Source: SHZI01 sp049290495 (lineage in GTDB: Bacteria; Pseudomonadota; Gammaproteobacteria; Steroidobacterales; GCA-2729495). From it: a stretch of DNA of 19,618 nt. Location: the NCBI GenBank assembly GCA_049290495.1, contig JBATNV010000287.1, positions 1-19,618 of the forward strand. Reading direction: 5' to 3'. Positions 1 through 5,844 of the stretch are shown one piece after another. A program made the position numbers and the translations under genes. The notes under the pieces were generated by a model that made no database searches, was not told the origin of the DNA, and was given only the letters and a program-made list of their open reading frames with translations. How positions within the stretch are numbered: position 1 is the stretch's first letter; each line of letters starts with the position of its first letter.

Positions 1-41
1 GGCAGCGCACCGAGCTGATCGTCACCACGATCCGTCGCTAA
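1..41 (+). CDS. C-terminal tail of an upstream protein (partial)
   Basis: One frame stays open from the window edge and ends at a TAA, giving the last 12 residues QRTELIVTTIRR. The run RTELIV resembles the end of secretin domains (GspD/PilQ type), where a similar block precedes a proline-arginine motif, but 12 residues cannot establish a family. It could also be a chance open frame. It matters mainly because it marks the far end of the integron region: no second cassette is recognisable between it and the attC. Confidence 0.25.
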   Translation, partial: QRTELIVTTIRR

Positions 42-120
42 ACCGCTGTCGCAATCAACGAGCTGGGGAGCAGCAGCCTCAGGCCGACCGCTGCGACTCG
101 AAAAAGGGGTTTTTCTACAG

Positions 121-213
121 CCTCAACGACTCGGTTTAGCCGCGCCGAGCGTAAGCGAGGGAACCCAAGAGCGCGAAGCGCTGTTGGGCGACGGCTGGAA
201 CCGTTGGTTAGGT
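121..213 (-). other. attC recombination site of the cassette
   Basis: In cassette orientation (- strand) the order is: R'' ACCTAAC (213-207), a 3-nt spacer, L'' CGGTTCCAGCCG (203-192), a structured centre, L' CGGCTAAACCG (142-132), a 4-nt spacer, and R' GTTGAGG (127-121). L'' and L' pair except for one extra base, like the extrahelical bases that orient attC hairpins. The centre contains a second hairpin: CCCAA and AGCGC on one side (164-174) pair with GCGCT and TTGGG (178-188) across a GAA loop, with one G/G mismatch. R'' fits the RYYYAAC consensus exactly. R' fits GTTRRRY at six of seven positions. The antitoxin stop codon lies inside R'', a common economy in gene cassettes. Confidence 0.8.
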
Positions 214-417
214 TGCCGACCCCTGGTGCTTATCAACATAGTCGCGGAGAGCGCGGTTGACGGCGTCTGAGTCAGGAAAGAGCTTGTGAAGATCGGGATC
301 GATCAGGGCAATATTCGATCCTTCGTCGCGGTAGCGCTGGGCATACTCGCCCCTGATGCCCGAGCGGATGAACTCCGGGGAGTAATCGGGCCGAAGGTCT
401 TTATCGCCATTGTTCAT
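208..417 (-). CDS. Small partner (probable antitoxin) of the BrnT-like toxin
   Basis: A 69-residue acidic protein starting at the ATG that overlaps the restored end of the brnT-like gene by 17 nt, the tight toxin-first order usual for brnT operons. It contains LRPDYSPEF, the segment GIRGEYAQRYRDE (about residues 21-33), and then a hydrophobic stretch with NRALRDYVD near the C-terminus. It is not a classical BrnA: I see no clear ribbon-helix-helix signature. It resembles the short RGKY-motif proteins that often follow BrnT genes. Its TAA stop falls inside the attC R'' site. The reading frame is intact although the toxin frame is broken. The antitoxin role is inferred from position, size and this resemblance. 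Confidence 0.7.
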   Translation of the reverse strand: MNNGDKDLRPDYSPEFIRSGIRGEYAQRYRDEGSNIALIDPDLHKLFPDSDAVNRALRDYVDKHQGSAT

Positions 418-675
418 AGGCTTGGCGTTCCCGACGGGTCATTTCCCGCGCTGAGATGATTCTGAGTCTACCACCACGGTCTGTGAACGCGACGACCAGA
501 TACCGGTCTTTGAGGGTCCGGCCGAATATGGCAAAACGCTCTCGGCGATGGAGTGGTCCGGGTCTGCAGCGGATGATGAGAGATTGTCGGCAAATATCTC
601 AGTGGCCTCGGAGAAGCTGACCTTGTGCTTTGCTTCATTGTCTCGTGCCTTGACCGGATCCCATTCGAACTCCAT
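401..675 (-). pseudogene. brnT: BrnT-family toxin, frameshifted
   Basis: BrnT is the RelE-like ribonuclease toxin of the BrnT/BrnA type II system. The N-terminal 45 residues show the family hallmark MEFEWDPVKARDNEAKH followed by VSFSEATEIF and DPDHSI. After about position 541-544 the homology jumps to another frame, which reads ERFAIFGRTL, then LVVAFTDRGGRLRIISAR and finally MTRRERQAYEQWR before TAA at 403-401. One missing base explains this; restored, the protein would be 91 residues, normal for the family. As it stands the open frame runs to 439 with an unrelated tail. It is the first gene of the cassette and starts 16 nt after the core site; no strong ribosome site is visible. A sequencing error cannot be excluded. 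Confidence 0.87.
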
Positions 676-687
676 CAGTGAAATCCA

Positions 688-764
688 GGCAACCTAACTA
701 TATATAGACAACCGAAGTGGTCGGATAAAACCGGACAAAAGTGTCGGATATCGTGGTGGGCCAC
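688..764 (-). other. Putative attI region
   Basis: This stretch lies between the cassette and the integrase. The cassette-proximal edge is the core site GTTAGGT (698-692 on the - strand), where recombination would cut after G698. Behind it are two copies of TCGGATA (721-727 and 744-750), 23 bp apart, with a related CCGGACA between them. Direct repeats near the core site are known as integrase-binding sites in some attI sites. A perfect 10-bp palindrome CTATATATAG (698-707) adjoins the core. attI sites are poorly conserved, so the assignment rests on position and the core heptamer. Confidence 0.55.
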
Positions 765-794
765 TGGCGAACTACCTGATTCCATTCCCTGGCG

Positions 795-820
795 GGCGGC
801 GTTGTGTCGCATAAGCCGCC
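795..820 (+). repeat. Inverted repeat just upstream of intI
   Basis: GGCGGC (795-800) and GCCGCC (815-820) form a 6-bp GC stem with a 14-nt loop, ending four bases before the likely GTG start of the integrase gene. The loop holds the TAA that closes the integrase frame upstream. There is no T-run, so it is not an intrinsic terminator. It could affect translation of the integrase or be incidental in GC-rich DNA. Confidence 0.4.
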
Positions 821-823
821 GGG

Positions 824-1663
824 GTGCCAGGGAGCGTGGTGGAAGGGCCGGGGTTGCTGCAGGTTGCGCGGGAGAAGATGCGTACACGGCATCTGGCGTT
901 TCGCACGGAACAGACCTGGCTGCAGTGAATTCGGCGTTACCTGCGGTTTCATCAGCGACATCAGCCCCGGGACCTGGGTGCAGTCGGCGTTGAGCAATTC
1001 TTGACCCATCTGGCCGTCGAACGCAAGATCAGTGCAAGTACGCAGAACCAGGCACTGCAGGCGTTGCTGTTCCTTTACCGAAATGTACTGGACGTGGACC
1101 TGCCCTGGCTGGAGAACGTTACCCGTGCGATCAGGCCGAAGCACTTGCCTGTGGTGCTCAGTCGGGCAGAGGTCCGGTCGGTGCTGGCGGGTCTGCAGGG
1201 CACTTCGCTATTGGTCGCGCAATTGCTCTACGGCAGTGGTCTGCGCCTGACTGAGGCGCTGCGCTTGCGGGTGAAGGATCTGGCGCTGGAGCGGAGTGAA
1301 TTGATCGTCCGGGATGGCAAGGGCAGCAAGGACCGGGTCACGGTCTTGCCGACACCCGTGGCCGGGCCACTGCGGGTGCACCTTGCCCGGCTGCGTGAGT
1401 GGTTTGAGGAGCAGCGGCGCCAAGGGGCGCCCGGGGTGTCGGTACCTGGTGCCCTGGCCGCGAAGTATCCGGGTGCCGCGACTCAGTGGGGCGGGCAGTC
1501 CGTTGTTCCTTCGGCGAGCTTGTGCGGCGACCCGTATTCAGGTCGTCCCGTGCAGAAATTGCTCGGGCACAACGACGTAAAGATGACGATGATTTATACG
1601 CATGTGATGGGCAAGGGAGCCAGGGGCGTGAAAAGCCCGCTGGATCACAGTCAGGGCAATTGA
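824..1663 (+). pseudogene. intI: Integron integrase (IntI), nonsense codon and internal deletion
   Basis: A tyrosine recombinase of the integron type. From a likely GTG at 824 the frame reads LLQVAREKMRTRHLAFRTEQ. It meets TGA at 926-928, where relatives have tryptophan, and continues in the same frame with IRRYLRFH, FLTHLAVER and STQNQALQALLFLYR. The first catalytic arginine region, YGSGLRLTEALRLRV, and GKGSKDR are present, as is the IntI-specific patch (ALAAKYPGAATQW), which XerC/XerD lack. After DPYSG the sequence jumps to VQKLLGH. About 48-50 residues are missing, including the HTLRHSFATH-type box with the catalytic His and Arg. The ending LLGHNDVKMTMIYTHV keeps the catalytic tyrosine. 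The part from TTG 1001 is open but would lack the N-terminal binding domain. Confidence 0.93.
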
Positions 1664-1771
1664 GCGAAGGCCGGTTTGTACGAGTCGGGCCTGCCCCAGC
1701 AGGTGGCGTGATGGCGATGCACAGCGCAGAATCTGCAGCGCGCCGCGTTGGCGATCACAGGAGACTTCAGC

Positions 1772-2236
1772 ATGATTCGTCGGGTCGGTGCCGTGTTTAT
1801 CGCGGCTGCGTTGTTGAGTACGGGTTGTAACGGGCAGACGCCTGAAGCGAATAAGGCGGCGGCTGATTATCTGCAGCTCGCGGCCAAGGAGCCTGGTGCG
1901 GTGCAGACTGAATCGGGCCTCGTGTTCCGGACGCTGACGCCGGGTACCGGTCCAATGCCGAAGGCCACCGATGTAGTTCGCGTGCACTATCACGGCACTT
2001 TGCCTGGCGGGAAAATCTTTGACAGTTCAGTGGATCGTGGCGAGCCGGCCGAGTTTGGCCTGAACCAGGTGATTCCGTGCTGGACGGAAGGCGTGCAGCG
2101 CATGCACGTGGGCGAGAAGGCGGAGCTGGTGTGTCCGGCGTCAATTGCCTATGGCGACCGCGGCGCCGGTGGTGTCATCCCGCCGGGTGCGACGCTGATC
2201 TTTGAAGTCGAGCTGCTCGCCATCAAGAGCCGGTAG
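1772..2236 (+). CDS. FKBP-type peptidyl-prolyl isomerase, probable lipoprotein
   Basis: FKBP isomerases catalyse cis-trans isomerisation at proline bonds and help proteins fold in the periplasm. The 154-residue protein begins with a signal segment (MIRRVGAVFIAAALLSTGC) whose cysteine suggests lipid anchoring, although STGC is a loose lipobox. The FKBP domain fills the C-terminal two thirds: VRVHYHGTLPGGKIFDSS, the FGLNQVIPCWTEGVQ segment, AYGDRGAGGVIPPGATL and a final FEVELLAIK. It lacks the long N-terminal dimerisation region of FkpA or Mip. An in-frame TTG at 1748 exists, but AGGAGA eight bases before ATG 1772 fixes the start. Its TAG overlaps a GTG belonging to the next gene's frame, so the two are probably co-transcribed. 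Confidence 0.9.
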   Translation: MIRRVGAVFIAAALLSTGCNGQTPEANKAAADYLQLAAKEPGAVQTESGLVFRTLTPGTGPMPKATDVVRVHYHGTLPGGKIFDSSVDRGEPAEFGLNQVIPCWTEGVQRMHVGEKAELVCPASIAYGDRGAGGVIPPGATLIFEVELLAIKSR

Positions 2237-2250
2237 TGCGGGAGCGGGGG

Positions 2251-3807
2251 ATGCTTCCCTGCCTCATCCACGAGGACGAGCATCTGCTGGTGGTCAACAA
2301 GCCCGCCGGCCTGAACACGCACGCGCCGTCGCCTTATGCGGGTGAAGGTCTCTACGACTGGCTGAAGCATCGCGAAGCGCGCTGGGCTTCGCTGGCGATC
2401 ATTCACCGCCTCGACAAGGAAACCAGCGGCGTGATGGTGTTTGGCAAGACGCCGCTGGCGAACCGTGCGCTGACGGCGCAGTTTGCCGCGCGCAGCGTGC
2501 ACAAGACCTATCAGCTGCGCACCGACCGGCCGATACCGGACGGCGAGCAGGTGGTGACAGCGGGAATCGCTCGCGCTGGCGATCGCTATGTGTGTAGTCC
2601 GGAGGGCGAGGCGGCCGAGACGCGCTTTCGCAAGCTGTCTGACAGTCTTGTTGAAGCGCAGCCGCTTACAGGGCGCACGCACCAGATTCGCGTGCACGCT
2701 ACGGCACGCGGTTTCCCGATACTCGGCGACACGCTTTATGGTGGCAGTCCGTGGCCACGCGTCTGCCTGCATGCGGCAGAGCTGGGGCTCGCGCATCCGG
2801 AGTCAGGTGAGCAGGTGAGCTTCAGTGCACCGGCTGACTTTGATGCGGATGCGCGGCAGACGCTGCGTAGCGCACTGATCGATGCCGCCACCACTAATGC
2901 ATACCGGATAATCCATGGCGCCAGCGATGAGTGGCCGGGCTGGTACCTGGACCGGCTCGGCGACGTCTTGCTCTCGCAATCAGCGGGGGAGGTGTCGACG
3001 GCGATGAAGGAGCGTCTGGCTGCGGTGCCGGACGCACGAGCTGTGTATCACAAGATCCTCAACCGCCAGGTGCGGCGTACGACGCCGGACGAGGTGTCGC
3101 CCCAACTGGTGTCCGGTGAGTCGCTGAATACGCCGTTTACGATCATGGAGAACGGCCTGCGCTTTGAGATGAGCACAGGCGAGGGTTATTCAACCGGACT
3201 GTTTCTCGATCAGCGTGATAACCGTCGCCGCTTGCTGACGCGGCACATCGCGGCGGGCTTTCCGCTGAGCGATATGGGCGCAAACTTCAATGTGTTGAAT
3301 ACTTTCGCCTACACCTGCGGCTTCTCCGTCTGTGCGGCACAGGGCGGCGCGCATACCACCAGCCTCGACCTATCGAAGAAATACCTGGAATGGGGGCGAC
3401 GTAATTTCCTGCTAAACGGACTGGATCCAGCGCAGCATGATTTCATCTATGGCGATGTCTTCGACTGGCTGCGGCGCCTCGCGAAGAAATCCCGTCAGTT
3501 CGATGTAGTTGTGCTCGATCCGCCAACCTTCTCGCAGTCGAAGTCGCAGGGCATGTTTCGCGCCACACAGGATTATGGCCGGCTGGTGTCGCTGGCCTTA
3601 CCGCTGCTCAAGCCGAGTGGCGTGCTGTTCGCATCCAGCAATGCGGCAAACTGGCTGCCGGAGGAGTTTATTGCCAGCGTCGAAGCAGCGGTGCAGGCTG
3701 GCGGGCGGCACATCCTGCAGAAGCACTACGTGCCGCAGCCGCCAGATTTTCCGCTCAGTCGTGCAGAGCCGGCTTTCCTGAAATCGGTGTGGCTGCGAAT
3801 CGCCTGA
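2251..3807 (+). CDS. RluA-type pseudouridine synthase fused to an RlmI-like methyltransferase
   Basis: A two-domain RNA-modification protein of 518 residues (numbering here from GTG 2236; subtract five for the ATG start). Residues 8-200 form a pseudouridine synthase of the RluA superfamily: VVNKPAGLNTHAP, the catalytic-Asp motif HRLDKETSGV (D60) and GRTHQIRVHA (146-155). No S4 domain precedes it. Residues 220-523 form a class I SAM-dependent methyltransferase like RlmI/RlmK: TGLFLDQRDNRRRLL (320-334), a FAYTCGFS SAM-binding segment, SLDLSKKYLEW and the catalytic-type loop LDPPTFSQSKSQG (427-439). Both domains look intact, so a bifunctional rRNA-modifying enzyme is likely; the target bases are not deducible. 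GGGAG six bases before ATG 2251 favours that start over GTG 2236. Confidence 0.9.
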   Translation: MLPCLIHEDEHLLVVNKPAGLNTHAPSPYAGEGLYDWLKHREARWASLAIIHRLDKETSGVMVFGKTPLANRALTAQFAARSVHKTYQLRTDRPIPDGEQVVTAGIARAGDRYVCSPEGEAAETRFRKLSDSLVEAQPLTGRTHQIRVHATARGFPILGDTLYGGSPWPRVCLHAAELGLAHPESGEQVSFSAPADFDADARQTLRSALIDAATTNAYRIIHGASDEWPGWYLDRLGDVLLSQSAGEVSTAMKERLAAVPDARAVYHKILNRQVRRTTPDEVSPQLVSGESLNTPFTIMENGLRFEMSTGEGYSTGLFLDQRDNRRRLLTRHIAAGFPLSDMGANFNVLNTFAYTCGFSVCAAQGGAHTTSLDLSKKYLEWGRRNFLLNGLDPAQHDFIYGDVFDWLRRLAKKSRQFDVVVLDPPTFSQSKSQGMFRATQDYGRLVSLALPLLKPSGVLFASSNAANWLPEEFIASVEAAVQAGGRHILQKHYVPQPPDFPLSRAEPAFLKSVWLRIA

Positions 3808-3813
3808 AGCGAC

Positions 3814-4431
3814 TCAGAACCAGTTGTAATTGAAGCTGATGCTGATGCGTTCAGTGCGCCGCTGGTTGCTCGGCACTTCGTGCCGCATCCAGCTTTCGAA
3901 CAGCACCACGTTGCCGGCCTTTGCCGGGATGGTGATCCACGGCTGATTCTCGGGGCGGCAGCCGGCCTTGCGTGGCGGCGAGGCCATGAAGCGATCCAGG
4001 CGCGGGTCTTCAAATTTCAGTCCCGAGCAACCCGTCGGCGTCTGCACATAGTAGGTGCCGCTGATCGTCGATGTCGGGTGGATGTGCAGGCCGTGCACCA
4101 CGTGCTCCGGCATGATGTTGATCCAGCAATCGGTCATCGTCAGTTCGCGGCCAGTCATCTCGAGTTCAAGTGCCTGGACATAAGCCTTGACGTGCCGGTT
4201 GATCTTTTTCTCCAGCGTCTCGAAGGTCGACGACATCTTCTGCATATGGCATAGGCTGCCGTAGGAGGTGTAGCCGCCCGGATAGTTTTTCTTGCACCAC
4301 TTCTGGCCGGCTTCATCGTGTTCGCGGACCTGCTGGCATTCGCGCAGCAGCTCGCGGTTGAAGCGCAGCCAGCCGGCATGCCGCAGGTGCGCTGAGTAAA
4401 CCTGCGTCGGAAAAAAGCTGTGTACGGTCAT
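3814..4431 (-). CDS. Putative 2-oxoglutarate/Fe(II) oxygenase-like protein (TIGR02466 type)
   Basis: A 205-residue protein matching my recollection of the 2OG-FeII_Oxy_5 / TIGR02466 group: GLHIHPTSTISGTYYVQTP (114-132), LKFEDPR (138-144), a GNVVLFESWMRHEV segment (173-186) and RISISFNYNW near the end. H116 or H118 and H184 are the likely metal ligands, and R195 the likely 2-oxoglutarate contact. Members have no settled substrate. It converges with the fusion gene, with six bases between stop codons and no obvious terminator. Its start ATG overlaps the TGA of a small upstream frame (ATGA). The ribosome site is weak, so translation may depend on that coupling. Confidence 0.78.
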   Translation of the reverse strand: MTVHSFFPTQVYSAHLRHAGWLRFNRELLRECQQVREHDEAGQKWCKKNYPGGYTSYGSLCHMQKMSSTFETLEKKINRHVKAYVQALELEMTGRELTMTDCWINIMPEHVVHGLHIHPTSTISGTYYVQTPTGCSGLKFEDPRLDRFMASPPRKAGCRPENQPWITIPAKAGNVVLFESWMRHEVPSNQRRTERISISFNYNWF

Positions 4432-4643
4432 GGCTGCAGAGTGTCCCGGCTGATGCCTTCACTATTGTGGTAGCCAATATATCGTGTCAGCTGGGCGATT
4501 GCCTGACTGACAGTGAGTCTGGCCTTCTCAAGTAAACGCAAGGTAGTCGCTGGATGGACGCATGTACTGCACTGGATCGTGACCACGGTCCAGTTCTCGA
4601 GAAAATCAATGGAAATGTGTCTTTCCATGCCGGCTGGTAACAA
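4428..4643 (-). CDS. Short hypothetical ORF coupled to the oxygenase-like gene
   Basis: A 71-residue frame ending in TGA that shares bases with the next ATG (ATGA overlap). A second ATG at residue 6 (MERHISIDFLENW) is equally plausible. I recognise no domain. It has an aliphatic, helix-forming middle (RLLEKARLTVSQAIAQL) and two close cysteines (CSTC). The exact coupling to the downstream gene is the only support for it being real. It could equally be chance in the leader of the oxygenase gene. Apart from this frame and the mqsRA promoter I see nothing in the 4432-4744 interval. Confidence 0.3.
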   Translation of the reverse strand: MLPAGMERHISIDFLENWTVVTIQCSTCVHPATTLRLLEKARLTVSQAIAQLTRYIGYHNSEGISRDTLQP

Positions 4644-4713
4644 GCCACCGTTCGGGTTTCTGGCTGTCGGGTGACTGGCAAAACATCACGGCGGCGATCT
4701 TGAATAACCAACT

Positions 4714-4736
4714 TGCTAAAATAACCTATTAGGTTA
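4714..4736 (+). promoter_or_regulatory. mqsRA promoter with MqsA-type palindromic operator
   Basis: An extended -10 element, TG-C-TAAAAT (4714-4722), lies 22 nt before the mqsR start; no good -35 is visible. It abuts a perfect palindrome TAACCT-ATT-AGGTTA (4722-4736). Its core AACCT-N3-AGGTT matches the operator that E. coli MqsA recognises in front of mqsRA. Transcription would start at about 4729, inside the palindrome, so MqsA binding should block its own promoter. E. coli has two such palindromes; I find only one here. Confidence 0.82.
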
Positions 4737-4744
4737 ATATCGCC

Positions 4745-5041
4745 ATGGAAAAGCGAACAGCGCATTGCAAGTTGTCGGTGGTCAAGGCGCTGGTCCAGGC
4801 CGGTAAAGTTAGCGCCACCTTCACAGCGCTGACTGGCGGCGCGAGCCTCGGTCTGGATTTCTACGGGATGGTCAGCGTGATCATGGCGCTGACGTCGCGT
4901 GACTTCCACAAGAGCATGACCGCACACGCTGACCACCGTATTTGGCATGACGTGTACCGCCCCGTGACCGAAGTTGGTGAGGTCTACCTCAAACTGACGG
5001 TCATCAATGACGTGCTGATTGTGTCCTTCAAGGAGTTGTAG
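4745..5041 (+). CDS. mqsR: MqsR-family mRNA interferase toxin
   Basis: MqsR is the ribonuclease toxin of the MqsRA system; the E. coli enzyme cuts mRNA at GCU and slows growth. The protein has 98 residues and aligns with the E. coli toxin without gaps: MEKRTAHCKLS, GLDFYGM, DFHKSMT, DHRIWHDVYRP and LIVSFKE. Of the residues reported important in E. coli, K56, Y81 and K96 are present, but Gln68 is replaced by His (IWHDV). It is translated first with mqsA two bases downstream, the inverted toxin-antitoxin order typical of this family. The start at 4745 is fixed by gap-free alignment, with only a weak AGG upstream. Confidence 0.95.
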   Translation: MEKRTAHCKLSVVKALVQAGKVSATFTALTGGASLGLDFYGMVSVIMALTSRDFHKSMTAHADHRIWHDVYRPVTEVGEVYLKLTVINDVLIVSFKEL

Positions 5042-5043
5042 AT

Positions 5044-5445
5044 ATGAAATGCCCTGCTTGTGGTGCTGCCAGCCTGGTGTATGGCACCCGCCAGTTGCCA
5101 TACACCTACAAGGGCGACACGACCACAATTGCGGCTGTGGTTGGCAACTACTGTCCAGCCTGCGACGAAAGCGTACTTGATGCCACTGAATCAGCGCGCG
5201 TGAGCGCGGCTATGTTGGCCTTCAACCGGGAGGTCAACGCCGGCATCATCGATCCTGCCTTTATTGCCAGCGTGCGCAGGAAGCTGGCGCTGGACCAGCG
5301 CGAGGCAGCCGAGATTTTCGGCGGTGGCATCAATGCCTTCTCGCGTTATGAAAGCGGCAAGACCAAGCCACCGCTGGCGCTGATCAAGTTGCTCAAGGTG
5401 CTGGATCGTCACCCCGAACTGCTCAGCGAAGTGCGAACTGCATAG
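5044..5445 (+). CDS. mqsA: MqsA-family antitoxin and autorepressor
   Basis: MqsA neutralises MqsR and represses the operon. The 133-residue protein shows both domains: an N-terminal zinc site with C3, C6, C37 and C40 (MKCPACG and NYCPACDES), and a C-terminal helix-turn-helix (DQREAAEIFGGGINAFSRYE). The DNA-contacting residues known from E. coli, N97 and R101, are at the same numbers. AAGGAG at 5030-5035, inside the end of mqsR, gives a strong ribosome site eight bases before the ATG, so antitoxin translation should exceed that of the toxin. The palindrome before mqsR is its likely binding site. Confidence 0.96.
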   Translation: MKCPACGAASLVYGTRQLPYTYKGDTTTIAAVVGNYCPACDESVLDATESARVSAAMLAFNREVNAGIIDPAFIASVRRKLALDQREAAEIFGGGINAFSRYESGKTKPPLALIKLLKVLDRHPELLSEVRTA

Positions 5446-5472
5446 TTGAGTTGATCGCAAGTGAGCGCCACT

Positions 5473-5835
5473 TCAGATCTTGAGGATCTCCTGTGGATAA
5501 ATGCGATCGAGGATGAAGAACGCGGCCCGCGCTGACTCAAGCCCTGTGACACCTCCCATCGCGATACCCACTTCAATCGCCTCGAGCATCTGCCGAAACT
5601 CCGTGCCGAGGGCGGCCGCGCGGACGATCTTCGACTCGATGCGTGCGTCATTGCCCATCTGGATGGCGATGCCCACTGCGATCAGGGCCTTGGTCTGGGC
5701 AGGCAATTGACCTTCCGTAAACGCGGTCTCCTGTGCGGCCAGGCAGGCGTCATAGACGTTCGACCGGAACCGGGTGAGGTTCCAGTGACCGGTATTGCGC
5801 TCGTCGATGATCTGTTCGATTCGATTCACGTTCAT
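5473..5835 (-). CDS. Carboxymuconolactone decarboxylase/AhpD-like protein without the redox cysteines
   Basis: A small all-helical protein (120 residues) with the CMD-domain core: PAQTKALIAVGIAIQMGNDA (45-64), then the helix ESKIVRAAALGTEFRQMLEAI and IAMGGVTGLESARAA. In AhpD-like members a CxxC pair sits where this protein has QMGND; the only cysteine is C31. A thiol peroxidase role is therefore unlikely, leaving a decarboxylase-like or binding role. It begins 9 bp after the Rieske oxygenase and is probably co-transcribed with it, so it may act on the same compound. GGGAG abuts the ATG directly; a GTG two codons later (5829) has better spacing and may be the true start. Confidence 0.72.
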   Translation of the reverse strand: MNVNRIEQIIDERNTGHWNLTRFRSNVYDACLAAQETAFTEGQLPAQTKALIAVGIAIQMGNDARIESKIVRAAALGTEFRQMLEAIEVGIAMGGVTGLESARAAFFILDRIYPQEILKI

Positions 5836-5844
5836 CTCCCTGAA

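Larger units (their letters stand above)
121..1663. mobile_element. Relict integron: broken intI, attI and one toxin-antitoxin cassette
   Basis: The layout is that of an integron. An integron-integrase gene reads rightward. Its 5' end faces a short non-coding stretch (putative attI), and beyond that a compact two-gene unit reads leftward and ends in an attC-like palindrome. The cassette would run from 127 to 697 (571 bp), bounded by GTTAGGT on the attI side and by the attC on the other. The integrase is inactivated by a nonsense codon and a deletion, so the element is probably immobile unless an integrase acts in trans. Only one cassette is visible. Integrons and attC structure are established knowledge; the assignment here comes from reading the sequence. 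Confidence 0.82.

Noticed and set aside
100..113. Intrinsic terminator at AAAAAGGGGTTTTT
   Set aside because: The stem is only A-T pairs with a G4 loop, too weak to call.
1..120. A second attC or cassette left of the first one
   Set aside because: No paired RYYYAAC/GTTRRRY heptamers with an intervening palindrome could be found.
207..698. Terminal inverted repeats of a small transposon around the BrnT module (11-bp GTTAGGTTGCC)
   Set aside because: No transposase or target-site duplication; the repeats coincide with integron core heptamers beside an IntI gene, which explains them better.
698..707. SOS box (LexA site) at the CTATATATAG palindrome
   Set aside because: It lacks the CTGT and ACAG ends at the required spacing.
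698..1144. Long - strand open frame opposite intI (148 codons)
   Set aside because: It lies antisense to the integrase reading, which has clear homology, and its residues show no family pattern.
4487..5128. 213-codon - strand frame covering mqsR
   Set aside because: Antisense to mqsR, whose gap-free match to E. coli is decisive; a GC-driven shadow frame.
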